Assembly: GCA_029259595.1 (NCBI GenBank) | Contig: JAJDEW010000131.1 | Location: forward strand, 41,894-105,893 | Source of the DNA: Planctomycetota bacterium | Lineage (GTDB): Bacteria; Planctomycetota; UBA1135; GCA-002686595 | Length of the DNA stretch: 64,000 nucleotides | Reading direction: 5' to 3' | Part shown: positions 14,535 to 23,363 of the stretch, piece after piece | Position numbering within the stretch: the stretch's first letter is position 1 | Layout: each line of letters starts with the position of its first letter | Notes under the pieces: generated by a model | Told to the model about the DNA's origin: nothing | The model's input: the letters and a program-made list of their open reading frames with translations, nothing else | The model's database searches: none | Program-made: the position numbers and the translations under genes

Positions 14535-14551
14535 GCGGCGGAGACCGCCGC
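14535..14551. terminator. Candidate hairpin after purC-mtnA
   Basis: A perfect 7-bp GC stem (GCGGCGG / CCGCCGC) with loop AGA begins 20 bp after the mtnA stop. It lacks a following T-run on the plus strand. On the minus strand a six-T run appears 8 nt after it. It may slow or end transcription; the call is weak. Confidence 0.3.
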
Positions 14552-14647
14552 AGGTTCGTTTCAGTTGGCGCTCGGGCAGGGACGATGGGCATTGCCGAGC
14601 GGCTGTACAGCCGCCGACGGACCCCTCTCTCCCCTCACTCGAGTCGC

Positions 14648-14998
14648 ATGAGTTCCCCCGAGCACAAAAAGAAACCGGTCGTGCGGACACGAACCCCGCG
14701 CCCCGACGAGCTCACGCGCGAAACCTTCGAGTTCATTGCCGCGATCGACGACTACAAGCGTCGCCACATGCGCTCGTTCCTGGACGACCGCGAGGTCCTC
14801 GAAGTGCTCTTCGACCTCGGGTATCGGGACGCCGCTCAGGGCGAGGTTCGCGATGCCAGCGAAGGACAGCTGGAAGCCTTCTCCGCCGAACGCTATCGCT
14901 ATCGCATGGAGAAGGGCCGCCTGTTTCCGACGTGGAGCGAGGTCCTCGACCTGCTCCTTGGGCTGGGCTGGAAGCGTTCGACCGATCGCGCCGCCTGA
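14648..14998 (+). CDS. Small protein with duplicated YxR-F-EVLxxLxxLG motif, unknown function
   Basis: A 116-aa soluble, charged protein without signal or membrane segment. I do not recognise a named family. It contains two copies of one helical motif that align without gaps over 25 residues: the first starts YKRRHMRSF and ends EVLEVLFDLGYR, the second starts YRMEKGRLF and ends EVLDLLLGLGWK. The second copy has the phrase FPTWSEVL. Start ATG at 14648 was chosen over 14585 because the residues between are low-complexity and overlap a palindrome. It is 132 bp downstream of mtnA and convergent with the CobW-like gene. A helical DNA-binding or adaptor role is only a guess. Confidence 0.75.
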   Translation: MSSPEHKKKPVVRTRTPRPDELTRETFEFIAAIDDYKRRHMRSFLDDREVLEVLFDLGYRDAAQGEVRDASEGQLEAFSAERYRYRMEKGRLFPTWSEVLDLLLGLGWKRSTDRAA

Positions 14999-15004
14999 GG
15001 CCCG

Positions 15005-15964
15005 TCAGTCCACGCGGCAGACCTCGAAGCCGCGCTCGAGTTCGTCCCGATCCAGGTCGCGTCCGATCAAGACCAAGGTCGAGCATTCCGGCGGGGCGCC
15101 CGCGCCCGGCCCCAGCTCGAGCCACTGGTAGACCGCCTGGACCACGACCGGTGTCGGGTGGTCCACGCAGCGCAGGATGCCCTTCATGCGCCAGATCTCC
15201 TGGCCCCGACGGTTGGCGAGGAACTGCAGCCACATCTTGAGTCGGTGCAGGTCGAGGGGCGTGGTGCTCGTCAGCACCACCGTACCCGCGCCGTGGGTGT
15301 GGGTATGGACCGCGGCGTCGCCCGGCGCCGGCTCCGGCGCGCGCACATCGCCCAGGTCCAAGAGCTCGGCCACGTCGTAGTCGGCGCGCGTCGCGGCGAC
15401 GATCGGAGCAACCGCATTCGTCCTCCGCAGGAGCCCAACGGCGGCGGCGCGCTCGGCCGCGTCGACGCGATCCAGGTGGTTCAGAAGCAGGCGATCGGCA
15501 TAGCCGACCTGCTCGGCCGCCTCGGGATGCTCCTCCATCTGGCGGGCGATGAGCCCGGCGTGGACCAGCGTCAGAACACCATCCGAGCGCAGCGCGCGCG
15601 CGAGTTCGGGTTCGACGACCAACGTCTGCAGGATCGGCCCCGGCGAGGCCAGCCCCGACGTCTCGATCAGCACGCGTTCGAAGGGTTGGCGGAAGAGTCG
15701 ACGTTGCCGGCGACGCAAGAGGTCGTGCAACGTCCGCACCAGGTCGCCGCGGATGGTGCAGCACACACACCCGTTGGCCAATTCGACCACTTCCTCGTCC
15801 GAATTGACGACCAGCCGGCCGTCGATCGGAACGTCGCCGAACTCGTTGACGACGACGGCGATCCGCTCGCCATGGCGTTCGGCCAGGATCCGGTTGACGA
15901 GCGTGGTCTTGCCTGCCCCCAGAAAGCCCGAGAGCAGCGAGACGGGAACCGCGTCCATGCTCAC
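15005..15964 (-). CDS. CobW/COG0523 family GTPase, metal chaperone
   Basis: G3E-family GTPase of 319 aa that delivers or sequesters metal, typically zinc. GFLGAGKTT at 13-21 is the P-loop, NEFGDVPID follows, and the metal motif CVCC lies at Cys66, Cys68, Cys69. The NKxD-type base-recognition motif reads LNHLD. A short HTHTH run in the middle may add metal affinity, and the CobW C-terminal domain follows (LQFLANRRGQEIWRMKG). It is monocistronic. No Zur box is evident upstream, where the 168-bp inverted-repeat element begins 52 bp away. Confidence 0.9.
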   Translation of the reverse strand: MSMDAVPVSLLSGFLGAGKTTLVNRILAERHGERIAVVVNEFGDVPIDGRLVVNSDEEVVELANGCVCCTIRGDLVRTLHDLLRRRQRRLFRQPFERVLIETSGLASPGPILQTLVVEPELARALRSDGVLTLVHAGLIARQMEEHPEAAEQVGYADRLLLNHLDRVDAAERAAAVGLLRRTNAVAPIVAATRADYDVAELLDLGDVRAPEPAPGDAAVHTHTHGAGTVVLTSTTPLDLHRLKMWLQFLANRRGQEIWRMKGILRCVDHPTPVVVQAVYQWLELGPGAGAPPECSTLVLIGRDLDRDELERGFEVCRVD

Positions 15965-16015
15965 GCGGCCCAGGGGTCCGTCGAACGAGTGCTATGGAGG
16001 CTGCTCATCGGGCTC

Positions 16016-16183
16016 CTAGCAGTCTGATGGAAAAGTGCTTCGGATGCGATGCATGTGACCGGGAGGCACCGGCGGGTGCGCGAGAACGCAGGCGAATCGG
16101 TAGATTCGGCGAGGCTTTCGTGTGCCGGCCGGGCTTTGCGGACGCGTGCAGCGCGCCGGATGACTTGTTCATCAGGCTGCTAG
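16016..16183. repeat. 168-bp MITE-like element with imperfect 21-bp terminal inverted repeats
   Basis: The left end begins CTAGCAGTCTGATGG at 16016 and the right end, read on the other strand from 16183, begins CTAGCAGCCTGATGA. The two 21-bp ends match at 18 positions. The interior has no credible gene. The right end supplies the TAG stop of glyA. Sequence just outside the left end (CTCATCGGGCTCCTAGC, 16004-16020) forms an approximate palindrome with it and recurs with one mismatch at 56455-56471. This suggests a small non-autonomous repeat, or a repeated transcription-end signal, but copy number cannot be judged here. Confidence 0.5.
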
Positions 16184-17418
16184 CCGCGGCCCGGGATCGG
16201 GAAGGCGGACGTGAGCTCGGCGACGGTCGCCCCCACGCGGGCGAGCACGGTCGCGTCCTTCGGGGCGCGCAGCACCTCGGCGATCGCACGCCCGAGCGTC
16301 TCCATCTCCGACACGCCGAGTCCACGCGTCGTCACGGCCGCGGTCCCGAGTCGGACCCCCGAGGCTTTCATCGGAGGCTGCTCATCGTAGGGGATCAGGT
16401 TCTTGTTGCAGGTGATGCCGACGCCTCCCAGCGCCGTCTCCGCATCCGCTCCGGTGCTTCCGACCGAGGACACGTCCACCAGCATCAAGTGGTTGTCGGT
16501 TCCGCCGGAGACGATCCGCAGCCCGTGCTCCGTGAGGGTCGCGGCCAGCGCCGCAGCGTTCTTCACGACCTCCGCCGCGTACGTGCGAAAGCCGGGCTCG
16601 AGTGCCTCGCGCAAGGCGATCGCCTTGCCCGCGATCGCATGCATGAAGGGCCCGCCTTGCCCACCGGGAAAGACCGCGCTGTTCACGCGCTTGAACCAGT
16701 CGCCGCGCGAGAGGATCAGGCCACCTCGGGGTCCGCGCAGGGTCTTGTGCGTCGTCATCGTCACGACGTCTGCATGCGGAACGGGGCTCGGGTGCGCTCC
16801 GCCGGCGACGAGTCCCGCGATGTGGGCCATGTCGACCATCAGGAGCGCGTCCACCTCGCGCGCGATGGAAGCGAAGGCCTCGAAGTCGATCGTGCGCGAA
16901 TAGGCGGAGGCTCCGGCCAAGAGCAGCTTGGGGCGCAGCTTCAAGGCCGCGTCCCGAACGGCGTCGAGGTCGAGGCGCTCGGTCTGCTTGTCCAGGCCAT
17001 AGGCATGGAAGTCGTAGAACAGACCGGAGAAGTTCTTGGGGTGCCCGTGCGAGAGGTGTCCGCCGTGGTCCAGCGACATCCCGAGCACGCGATCCCCGGG
17101 CTCGAGCAGCGCCATGAAGCAGGCCACGTTGGCCTGGGTACCGCTGTGCGGCTGCACGTTCGCGTGGGCGGCACCGAAGAGCTCCTTGGCTCGGGCGCGC
17201 GCCAGGTTCTCGACTTCGTCGACGTGGGCGCAGCCGCCGTAGTAGCGCCGGCCCGGATAGCCCTCGGCATACTTGTCCGTCAGGCACGTCCCGAGGGCCG
17301 CCAGCACCTCGTTCGAGGTGTGGTTTTCCGAGGCGATCAGCTCGAGATGACCGCTCTGGCGGGCGGCCTCGTCGGCCACGAAGCCCCAGACGGGGTCGTC
17401 CTTCTTGATGTTTTGCAT
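16180..17418 (-). CDS. glyA: Serine hydroxymethyltransferase
   Basis: PLP enzyme that converts serine plus tetrahydrofolate to glycine and methylene-THF; 412 aa, normal length. Recognisable blocks are LIASENHTSNEV near the N-terminus, YAEGYPGRRYYGG, SGTQANVA, the PLP-binding Lys in TMTTHKTLRGPRGG near residue 224, and FPGGQGGP. Start MQNIKK at 17418 is the conserved one; the open frame runs further upstream without homology. Its last codons touch the inverted-repeat element, which contributes the stop. Confidence 0.96.
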   Translation of the reverse strand: MQNIKKDDPVWGFVADEAARQSGHLELIASENHTSNEVLAALGTCLTDKYAEGYPGRRYYGGCAHVDEVENLARARAKELFGAAHANVQPHSGTQANVACFMALLEPGDRVLGMSLDHGGHLSHGHPKNFSGLFYDFHAYGLDKQTERLDLDAVRDAALKLRPKLLLAGASAYSRTIDFEAFASIAREVDALLMVDMAHIAGLVAGGAHPSPVPHADVVTMTTHKTLRGPRGGLILSRGDWFKRVNSAVFPGGQGGPFMHAIAGKAIALREALEPGFRTYAAEVVKNAAALAATLTEHGLRIVSGGTDNHLMLVDVSSVGSTGADAETALGGVGITCNKNLIPYDEQPPMKASGVRLGTAAVTTRGLGVSEMETLGRAIAEVLRAPKDATVLARVGATVAELTSAFPIPGRG

Positions 17419-17645
17419 GGGCAAATGAGGGCGCGAGGGGTGAGTCGGAGGCTCTGGCCCGCGAAGGCCGGACCAACCCGGCCCGGGCCGCACGGACGGG
17501 CGTTGCCCGCGGTCAGGTGTGGACTAAGAGGCCGGGCCGGCCGGCGCCGAGACCGCGAGGTTCGCGGTGAAGATGCCAGAACGAGCGCTGCCGGCGACAT
17601 TCTCCGCCAGCGAGGCGTCCGATCCAACGCCGCTCCACGTCTATT
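17419..17645. promoter_or_regulatory. Divergent glyA/DUF1573 intergenic region
   Basis: These 227 bp separate divergent genes and should hold both promoters. I looked for a glycine riboswitch in the glyA leader and do not see its two-aptamer pattern. The region is very GC-rich. Confidence 0.35.
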
Positions 17646-18839
17646 ATGCTCCCCGAGATGATCGTCCCTCGACCCCCGCGCCGCTTGGCGCTCGTCTGCG
17701 CGCTCCTGGCCGCCGCTCTGCCCAGCGCCTGCAGCCCGCCTTCCGGTGCCTCCGCGACGAGCGCCGGTGCCCGTTCCGGCGCCGAGCCGCGCGGCCTCGT
17801 CATTCTGCCGCCCGAGCATCCGGTCCTCGACCCGGACTTGCCGCCGCGGGACTACTACCACGACTTCGGACGTGTCGCGACGGGCCAGGTCCTCGAACAC
17901 CCGTTCTTCCTGCGCAACGTCGAGGACGTGCCGATCACCATCCAGCGCGTCAACCCGAGCTGCGGCTGCACGGTTCCGAGCCTTTCCTGCACGCTGCCGT
18001 CGGGCGAGGTCATCGAGGGCAAGGCCATCGTCCCCGGCGCCGAGGACGTCCTGGTGGTGCCGCCGAATGCCGTGGCCCGGCTTTCGGTGCGCATCGACAC
18101 CAACCTGGTCAAGCGAAAGAACACCGACCAACTGCTCGGCATCACGATCCAGACCGACAACGAGGAGAGCTTCTTCCTCCAGGTCGAGGTCCACCTGTTC
18201 GTCGAGCAGCCCTTCAACATGGTACCGAACGGCATCGACCTGAAGCGCATCCCCTGGTCGGTCGGTGGGACCGGCTCGATGGAGATCGCACCGGTCACCG
18301 GATACTCCTACCGGATCGTCGGCCTCGGCCCGCTGCCCGCCGACGTGCACGCCGAGCTCAGCGAGCGCGAGGTCTTCGGCACCGTCGTCTACGACCTCGT
18401 CGCGGGGCTCGACCCCCCGCTCGAGCGCGGCTGGGCCGCACGCACGCTCGAGCTCGAAATCGAAGACGGCGAAGGCCAACCCCAGCCGCCCCTCGAGGTC
18501 GGCCTCGTGGCGCTCGTCACCGACGAACTCGACGTCGATCCCGTCCGCTTCGTGCTCGTCGAGAAGCGCCAGGCGAGCCACGCGGTCACCGTCCGCTCGC
18601 TCGTTCCCGGTCACGCCTTCGAGATCCTCGACGCCCAATTCGACGCCGACGACCGCGGGCTCTTCGACGTTGCCGTGCAACCGGTGGGCGCATCGGACGG
18701 GCCGGCCTTCGCCTGGACGGTCACGCTCTCGTTGCGCGAGCCCTATCCGAGCGAGCAACGCACCGGCACGCTGAAGCTCTCCCTCGCGGGTGCGGAAGTG
18801 CCCGAGCTCGAGATCCCCTTCGTCTTCCACCCGCGCTGA
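17646..18839 (+). CDS. DUF1573 lipoprotein
   Basis: Exported lipoprotein of 397 aa with lipobox LPSAC (Cys29). The mature N-terminal part has the DUF1573 pattern: HDFGRVATGQVLEHPFFLRN followed by CGCTVPSL, an Ig-like fold common in planctomycetes and Bacteroidota. The C-terminal half holds further beta-rich repeats of similar size, one of them around VRFVLVEKRQASHAVTV, so the chain may be two or three Ig-like units. Function is unknown; a periplasmic structural or adhesive role is typical speculation. A second in-frame ATG at 17658 would leave the signal peptide intact. Confidence 0.85.
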   Translation: MLPEMIVPRPPRRLALVCALLAAALPSACSPPSGASATSAGARSGAEPRGLVILPPEHPVLDPDLPPRDYYHDFGRVATGQVLEHPFFLRNVEDVPITIQRVNPSCGCTVPSLSCTLPSGEVIEGKAIVPGAEDVLVVPPNAVARLSVRIDTNLVKRKNTDQLLGITIQTDNEESFFLQVEVHLFVEQPFNMVPNGIDLKRIPWSVGGTGSMEIAPVTGYSYRIVGLGPLPADVHAELSEREVFGTVVYDLVAGLDPPLERGWAARTLELEIEDGEGQPQPPLEVGLVALVTDELDVDPVRFVLVEKRQASHAVTVRSLVPGHAFEILDAQFDADDRGLFDVAVQPVGASDGPAFAWTVTLSLREPYPSEQRTGTLKLSLAGAEVPELEIPFVFHPR

Positions 18840-18879
18840 GCTCGGGCGCCTGAACCCGTCCACTGCGAGCGGACCGTTC

Positions 18880-20088
18880 TCAGCGGGCTCTGGAAACGCG
18901 CGCGAAGCGGCGCTTGCCGACCTGGACGAGCAGGCTTGCGGTCGGCGGGGCGATCAGCGCCTGGACGTCGCGAACGACCTCACCATCGAGGCGAACGCCG
19001 CCCTGCGTGATCAAGCGGCGCGCTTCGCCCCCCGAGGCGGCCAGCCCCACCTCGCGCAGGAGCACGGACAGCGGCACGCCGTCCGACGGCCAGTCGCCTT
19101 CGAAGACGCACTCGGGAATGTCGTCGGGCAGCTCCTTCTCGACGAAGCGACGGTCGAATTCGGCCCGGGCCGCGCGCCCCGCATCCGCCGAGTGCAGCAG
19201 GCCGACGACCTCCGACGCGAGGCGCGCCTTGGCCTCGCGCGGATGACCGGCCAGGAGGCCTTCGATCTCCGCCGGCTCGAGGGCCGTGAGCAACGGAAAC
19301 CACGTCGCCATGGCCTCGTCGGGGATGCTCATGGTCTTGCCGAACACCTCCTGCGGCGGCTCGGTCAAACCGATCGCGTTGCCGTAGGACTTGCTCATCT
19401 TGCGACCATCGAGCCCGTTGATGAGAGGCATGGTCAGGACGATCTGGCGCTCCTGACCTTCCTGCTCCTGGAAGTCGCGTCCGACCAGCAGGTTGAAGAG
19501 CTGATCGGTACCGCCGAGCTCGACGTCCGCCGCGAGCATGACCGAGTCCCAGCCCTGCATCAGCGGGTAGAGAAATTCGTGGATGCCGATCGGCTGACTC
19601 TCGCGCATCCGCTTCTCGAAGGTGTCGCGCTGGATCATCTGGGCCACGGTCATGCGACCCGTCAAGCGCAAGACTTCCTCGAAGGCCATGGCGTCGAACC
19701 ACTCGGAGTTGCGACGCAGCTCGACACGTTCCATGTCCAGGATCACGCCGGCCTGCGCCGTGTACGTCGCCAGGTTGGCGTCGACGTCCGCGCGCGAGAG
19801 CTGCGGGCGCAGCTTGTTGCGGCCCGAGGGGTCGCCGACCATGGCGGTCGCATCCCCCACGAGGTAGACGATCGTGTGTCCGAGGTCCTGGAGCGCGCGC
19901 ATCTTGCGCAGCAGGACGCCGTGTCCGACGTGCAGATCGGGCGAGGACGGGTCCATCCCGCACTTCACGCGCAGCGAGCGGATCGTCTTGCCGTCGGGGC
20001 TCAGCTTGCGCACGAGCTCGTCTCGATCGATCAGGTCGACGGAACCGCGCTCGAAAGCTTCGACGTGGCGGGCGAGTTCGGCCTTCAT
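18880..20088 (-). CDS. tyrS: Tyrosyl-tRNA synthetase
   Basis: Class I aminoacyl-tRNA synthetase of 402 aa that charges tRNA-Tyr. The HIGH-type motif is HVGH at 53-56, KMSKS is intact near 229 (GRKMSKSYGN), and WDSVMLAADVELGGTDQ is the tyrosine-binding segment. A C-terminal S4 domain is visible (GVPLSVLLREVG ... RRLITQGGVRLDG). The motif style resembles the shorter TyrRS subgroup also seen in Gram-negatives. Its ATG overlaps the stop of the upstream lipoprotein gene (ATGA). Confidence 0.96.
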   Translation of the reverse strand: MKAELARHVEAFERGSVDLIDRDELVRKLSPDGKTIRSLRVKCGMDPSSPDLHVGHGVLLRKMRALQDLGHTIVYLVGDATAMVGDPSGRNKLRPQLSRADVDANLATYTAQAGVILDMERVELRRNSEWFDAMAFEEVLRLTGRMTVAQMIQRDTFEKRMRESQPIGIHEFLYPLMQGWDSVMLAADVELGGTDQLFNLLVGRDFQEQEGQERQIVLTMPLINGLDGRKMSKSYGNAIGLTEPPQEVFGKTMSIPDEAMATWFPLLTALEPAEIEGLLAGHPREAKARLASEVVGLLHSADAGRAARAEFDRRFVEKELPDDIPECVFEGDWPSDGVPLSVLLREVGLAASGGEARRLITQGGVRLDGEVVRDVQALIAPPTASLLVQVGKRRFARVSRAR

Positions 20089-21167
20089 CGGATGGGCAGC
20101 TCGAGATCGGGTCGTGGTGGGGCGTCGCGCTCGGCGTGGGCCTGTTGGCGCGCGCGCAGGTAGCGGCTCCAGCTCGGGCCCGGGTCGTCGACGCGCGCGA
20201 GCCAGCGCAGGCTCGAAGAGAGCTGCTCGAGCCGCTCGGGATCATCGCGCTCGAGCGCTTCGACGATCGGCAGCAGCAAGGCGAGCGTCTCCTCGCTCCG
20301 GCCGACCGGGATGCGCACCGTGCGCTCGATCAAGGGTGGCATCGAGAGCGCGTCCCGTCCGGCGTATTCGGCGAGCGTCGCAGGCGTGACCGTCACCGTC
20401 GGCAGGAAGCTCGCGATCACGGTGCGTTCGCTGGCCGGACAGGGCATGCCCTTGGCCGGATACGAAACCCCCGCACGCACGATCTCCCCCGCCCCGTGCA
20501 ACCGCAACCGCCACTCGTCACGCAGGGCGAGCGCGTTCCCGAGGCTGACGTCGTAGCCGAAGAGCGGGACCGAGACCGTCTTTCCGGCCGGGAGCTCGAG
20601 ACCGTCGAAACGGTCGATCAGGCGGTTCTCGTAGTGGCGGGTCTGCGTGCCGCCGGCGCCGATCGCGCTCGCGAGGCGCTCGAGGATCGCCGGCGGAAAG
20701 TGCAGGGTCAAGGCCTCGGGATGCTCGTGGGAGGCGTCGAGGAACAGGCGAAAGCGCCCCGCATCGAGGTCGGTGATCTCGCTGCGGAGCGTGAAGCGAA
20801 CCGACTCGACCAGCTGTCGACCGTCGAGGATGCGCTCGAAGGCATCCGACAACTCCCTGACCGCACGCCCTTGGGCGCCGGTCAGGCGCCGCGCGCGCAG
20901 CGTCGAGAGGATCCGACGCGCCAGCTCATCGTGACCGTCTTCGACCGCGGCGGCGAGCGCGCGGAAGGAAGGCGACAGGTCGAGCGGAATGTCCTTCGGG
21001 AAGCTCTTCAGGACGACGCCGCCCAAGGGCGCCGCCGGTGCAGGCTGCGCCGTGCTCCCGCAGGACGGGAGCAGGACGGCCGCGACGGCGAGGCCGAGGA
21101 CGAGCCACGCCCCCGTCCGCTCACACAGGAGCGGGCGGGGGCGTGCGGGTTCGGACGTTCGGTCCAT
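20085..21167 (-). CDS. Lipoprotein of unknown function
   Basis: A 360-aa protein with a long signal region ending in lipobox LLPSC (Cys36), so probably attached to a membrane on the periplasmic side. The mature part is mixed alpha/beta without repeats or motifs I recognise; it includes a helical section (FRALAAAVEDGHDELARRIL) and a central beta-rich section. It lies between the S1 gene (12 bp upstream) and tyrS (ATGA overlap), so it is likely expressed with them. No function can be assigned. Confidence 0.8.
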   Translation of the reverse strand: MDRTSEPARPRPLLCERTGAWLVLGLAVAAVLLPSCGSTAQPAPAAPLGGVVLKSFPKDIPLDLSPSFRALAAAVEDGHDELARRILSTLRARRLTGAQGRAVRELSDAFERILDGRQLVESVRFTLRSEITDLDAGRFRLFLDASHEHPEALTLHFPPAILERLASAIGAGGTQTRHYENRLIDRFDGLELPAGKTVSVPLFGYDVSLGNALALRDEWRLRLHGAGEIVRAGVSYPAKGMPCPASERTVIASFLPTVTVTPATLAEYAGRDALSMPPLIERTVRIPVGRSEETLALLLPIVEALERDDPERLEQLSSSLRWLARVDDPGPSWSRYLRARQQAHAERDAPPRPDLELPIR

Positions 21168-21178
21168 ACGGACCCTAC

Positions 21179-23173
21179 TCAGCCCTGGGACTCCGGTTTC
21201 ACCGTGTCCTCGGAGGACTCCTCGGCGGGGGCCTCCGGCTCGGGCACGGCTGCGGGCTCGACTTCCGCCACGGGCTCGGAGCTCGAAGCCGACTCTGCCT
21301 CGACGTCTGCCTCGGCCGTAGCGTCCTCGTCGGCCGGGGCCTGCGGCTCGCTCGTCCCGTCCGCGGCCTCCGCCGCGGCCGCATCCGAACGCTCCTTGGC
21401 TGCCGCCAGGGCCTGGGCCACTTGCAGGCCGGCTCCCAGTCCACCTTCCGATGTCGGCGCCGGGCCGGCGTCCTCGCGCTCCGGCGCGGGCGCCGGCTTC
21501 TGGGACATGAGCTTCTCGTTCTCTTCGAAGTCTGCGTGGACGAACGAGAGCCCGATCTTGCGCTCCTCGGTGTCGACGCGAATCACGCGCACCTCGATCT
21601 TCATCCCCGGCTTCACGACGTCCTCGGGGTTGTCGATCTTGTGGTCCGCGAGCTCGGAGATGTGGAGCAGCCCCTCGAGGTCCTCCTCGAGCTTCACGAA
21701 GACGCCGAAGTTGGTGATCTTCGTGACGTAACCCGAGAGCAGGTCGCCGATGTGGTAGTTGCCCGGGATCTGCTCGAGCCACGGGTCCGGCGTCAGCTGC
21801 TTCAAGCCGAGTGCAATCCGCTTCTTCAGCGTGTCGACCGAGAGGACGACGCACTGCATGTTGTCGCCCTTGCGGACCATCTCGGAGGGATGCGAGACCT
21901 TCTTGGTCCAGCTCATGTCCGAGACGTGCAGCAGGCCGTCGATGCCCTCCTCGATCTCGACGAAGGCGCCGTAGGTCGTGAGGTTGCGGACCGAACCTTC
22001 GATGATGGTGCCCGGCGGGTAGTTCTGCTCGACGAGCTCCCAGGGGTTCGTCTCGGCCTGCTTCATGCCGAGCGAGATCTCCTGCTTCTCGAGGTCGATC
22101 TCGAGCACGACCACTTCGACCTTGTCGCCCGGGTTGACGAGCTCGGACGGGTGGTTGATGCGCTTGGTCCAGGACATCTCGGAGATGTGGACCAGGCCCT
22201 CGACGCCGTCTTCGAGCTTCACGAAGGCGCCGTACGACATGATGTTGACGACCTCGCCCACGTGGCGGGAATCGACCGGGTAGCGGACGTCGATGCCGTC
22301 CCACGGCGAGGCTTGCTTCTGCTTGAGGCCGAGGGCGATGCGCTCGCGGTCGAAGTCGACCCGCAGCACCTTGACCTCGATCTCCTGGCCGATCTCGACC
22401 ATCTCGGAGGGGTGACGGACGCGACCCCAGGACATGTCGGTGATGTGCAGGAGGCCGTCGATGCCGCCCAGGTCGACGAACACGCCGAAGTCGGCGATGT
22501 TCTTGACCGTACCCATGCGCAGCTGGCTTTCCTGGATCTCCTTGAGCAGCTCTTCCTTCTGGCGCTGGCGCTCTTCTTCGAGCAGCTTGCGGCGCGAAAC
22601 GACGACGTTCATCCGCTCGGGGTCGATCTTGATGATGCGGGCCCGAATCGGATCGCCGATGAAGTCGGAGATGTCGTGGGTGCGACGCAGGTTGACCTGC
22701 GAGGCCGGCAAGAAGACGTTGACGCCTTCGACGTCGACCAAGAGACCGCCCTTGATCTTGCGCTGGACGATGCCGTTGATCTCGTCGCCTTCCTCGTACT
22801 TGGTCGCGAGCTTCTCCCAGGCACGCAGGCGATCGGCCCGGCGCTTGGAGAGTTGTGCGGTGTCGTCTTCTCCGAGGCCGTCGTAGTAGACCTCGTAGAC
22901 TTCGCCGGTGACGGGCAAGACCTCGCCGAACTCCGAGAGCGGAATCGAGCCTTCGGACTTGCCACCGATGTCCAAGACGACGAAGCCACTGCGCTGGTCG
23001 ACCGAGTCGACCTTGGCTTGGACGATGGAGCCCGACGTGATGTGAGCGATCGAGGAGGTGAGCTTCTCGGAGAACTCCTCTTGGGCGATTCCTCCGAGGG
23101 CCTGTTCGACCCTGCGGTCGAGCTCCTCGGCATTGAGCTCGAACTTCTTGACGCGGCGTGCAGCTAGGGACAT
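21179..23173 (-). CDS. rpsA: Ribosomal protein S1-like protein with multiple S1 domains
   Basis: Ribosome-associated RNA-binding protein of 664 aa. At least five to six S1 (OB-fold) repeats follow one another, each with the FGVFV or YGAFV-type core and an SWTKR or ISEMSW-type end; the last four are nearly canonical, the first two divergent as in E. coli S1. An Ala/Glu-rich acidic tail of about 110 residues follows. Position downstream of cmk and plsC matches the cmk-rpsA association seen in many bacteria. Start MSLAARRVKK at 23173 is preceded by a 190-bp leader that contains a strong hairpin, consistent with autoregulation. Confidence 0.9.
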   Translation of the reverse strand: MSLAARRVKKFELNAEELDRRVEQALGGIAQEEFSEKLTSSIAHITSGSIVQAKVDSVDQRSGFVVLDIGGKSEGSIPLSEFGEVLPVTGEVYEVYYDGLGEDDTAQLSKRRADRLRAWEKLATKYEEGDEINGIVQRKIKGGLLVDVEGVNVFLPASQVNLRRTHDISDFIGDPIRARIIKIDPERMNVVVSRRKLLEEERQRQKEELLKEIQESQLRMGTVKNIADFGVFVDLGGIDGLLHITDMSWGRVRHPSEMVEIGQEIEVKVLRVDFDRERIALGLKQKQASPWDGIDVRYPVDSRHVGEVVNIMSYGAFVKLEDGVEGLVHISEMSWTKRINHPSELVNPGDKVEVVVLEIDLEKQEISLGMKQAETNPWELVEQNYPPGTIIEGSVRNLTTYGAFVEIEEGIDGLLHVSDMSWTKKVSHPSEMVRKGDNMQCVVLSVDTLKKRIALGLKQLTPDPWLEQIPGNYHIGDLLSGYVTKITNFGVFVKLEEDLEGLLHISELADHKIDNPEDVVKPGMKIEVRVIRVDTEERKIGLSFVHADFEENEKLMSQKPAPAPEREDAGPAPTSEGGLGAGLQVAQALAAAKERSDAAAAEAADGTSEPQAPADEDATAEADVEAESASSSEPVAEVEPAAVPEPEAPAEESSEDTVKPESQG

Positions 23174-23237
23174 GTGGAGAAGGGGGTGGATGGAGTGGGT
23201 CGCAAGGAACCTAACGCAAGGCTCGATCGGCCGGAGC

Positions 23238-23277
23238 CGGGTCGCCCGGAAGCCCTCCCAATGGGGTTCCCGACCCG
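23238..23277 (-). promoter_or_regulatory. Two-tier hairpin in the S1 mRNA leader
   Basis: CGGGTCG (23238-23244) pairs with CGACCCG (23271-23277), enclosing GGAAGCCC / GGGGTTCC (23248-23255, 23263-23270), seven of eight paired. It lies about 65 nt upstream of the S1 start. Leader structures mediate autogenous control of rpsA in E. coli; a similar role here is inference. Confidence 0.4.
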
Positions 23278-23363
23278 AAGACCGGATTTTCGAGCCGGAG
23301 ATGATAGCGACGCAGGGTCGACGCGTCCCGTGCCAATCGGCCGGCAGGCTCGGGAAACCGCCC

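Noticed and set aside
14521..14551. Intrinsic terminator on the plus strand after mtnA
   Set aside because: The hairpin is perfect but the T-run lies on the wrong side; kept only as a low-confidence candidate.
16375..16389. 15-bp word GGAGGCTGCTCATCG repeated at 15995-16009
   Set aside because: One copy is glyA coding sequence encoding conserved residues, so a chance match or short local conversion is enough to explain it.
17419..17645. Glycine riboswitch in front of glyA
   Set aside because: I found no tandem aptamer-like pattern or expression-platform hairpin.
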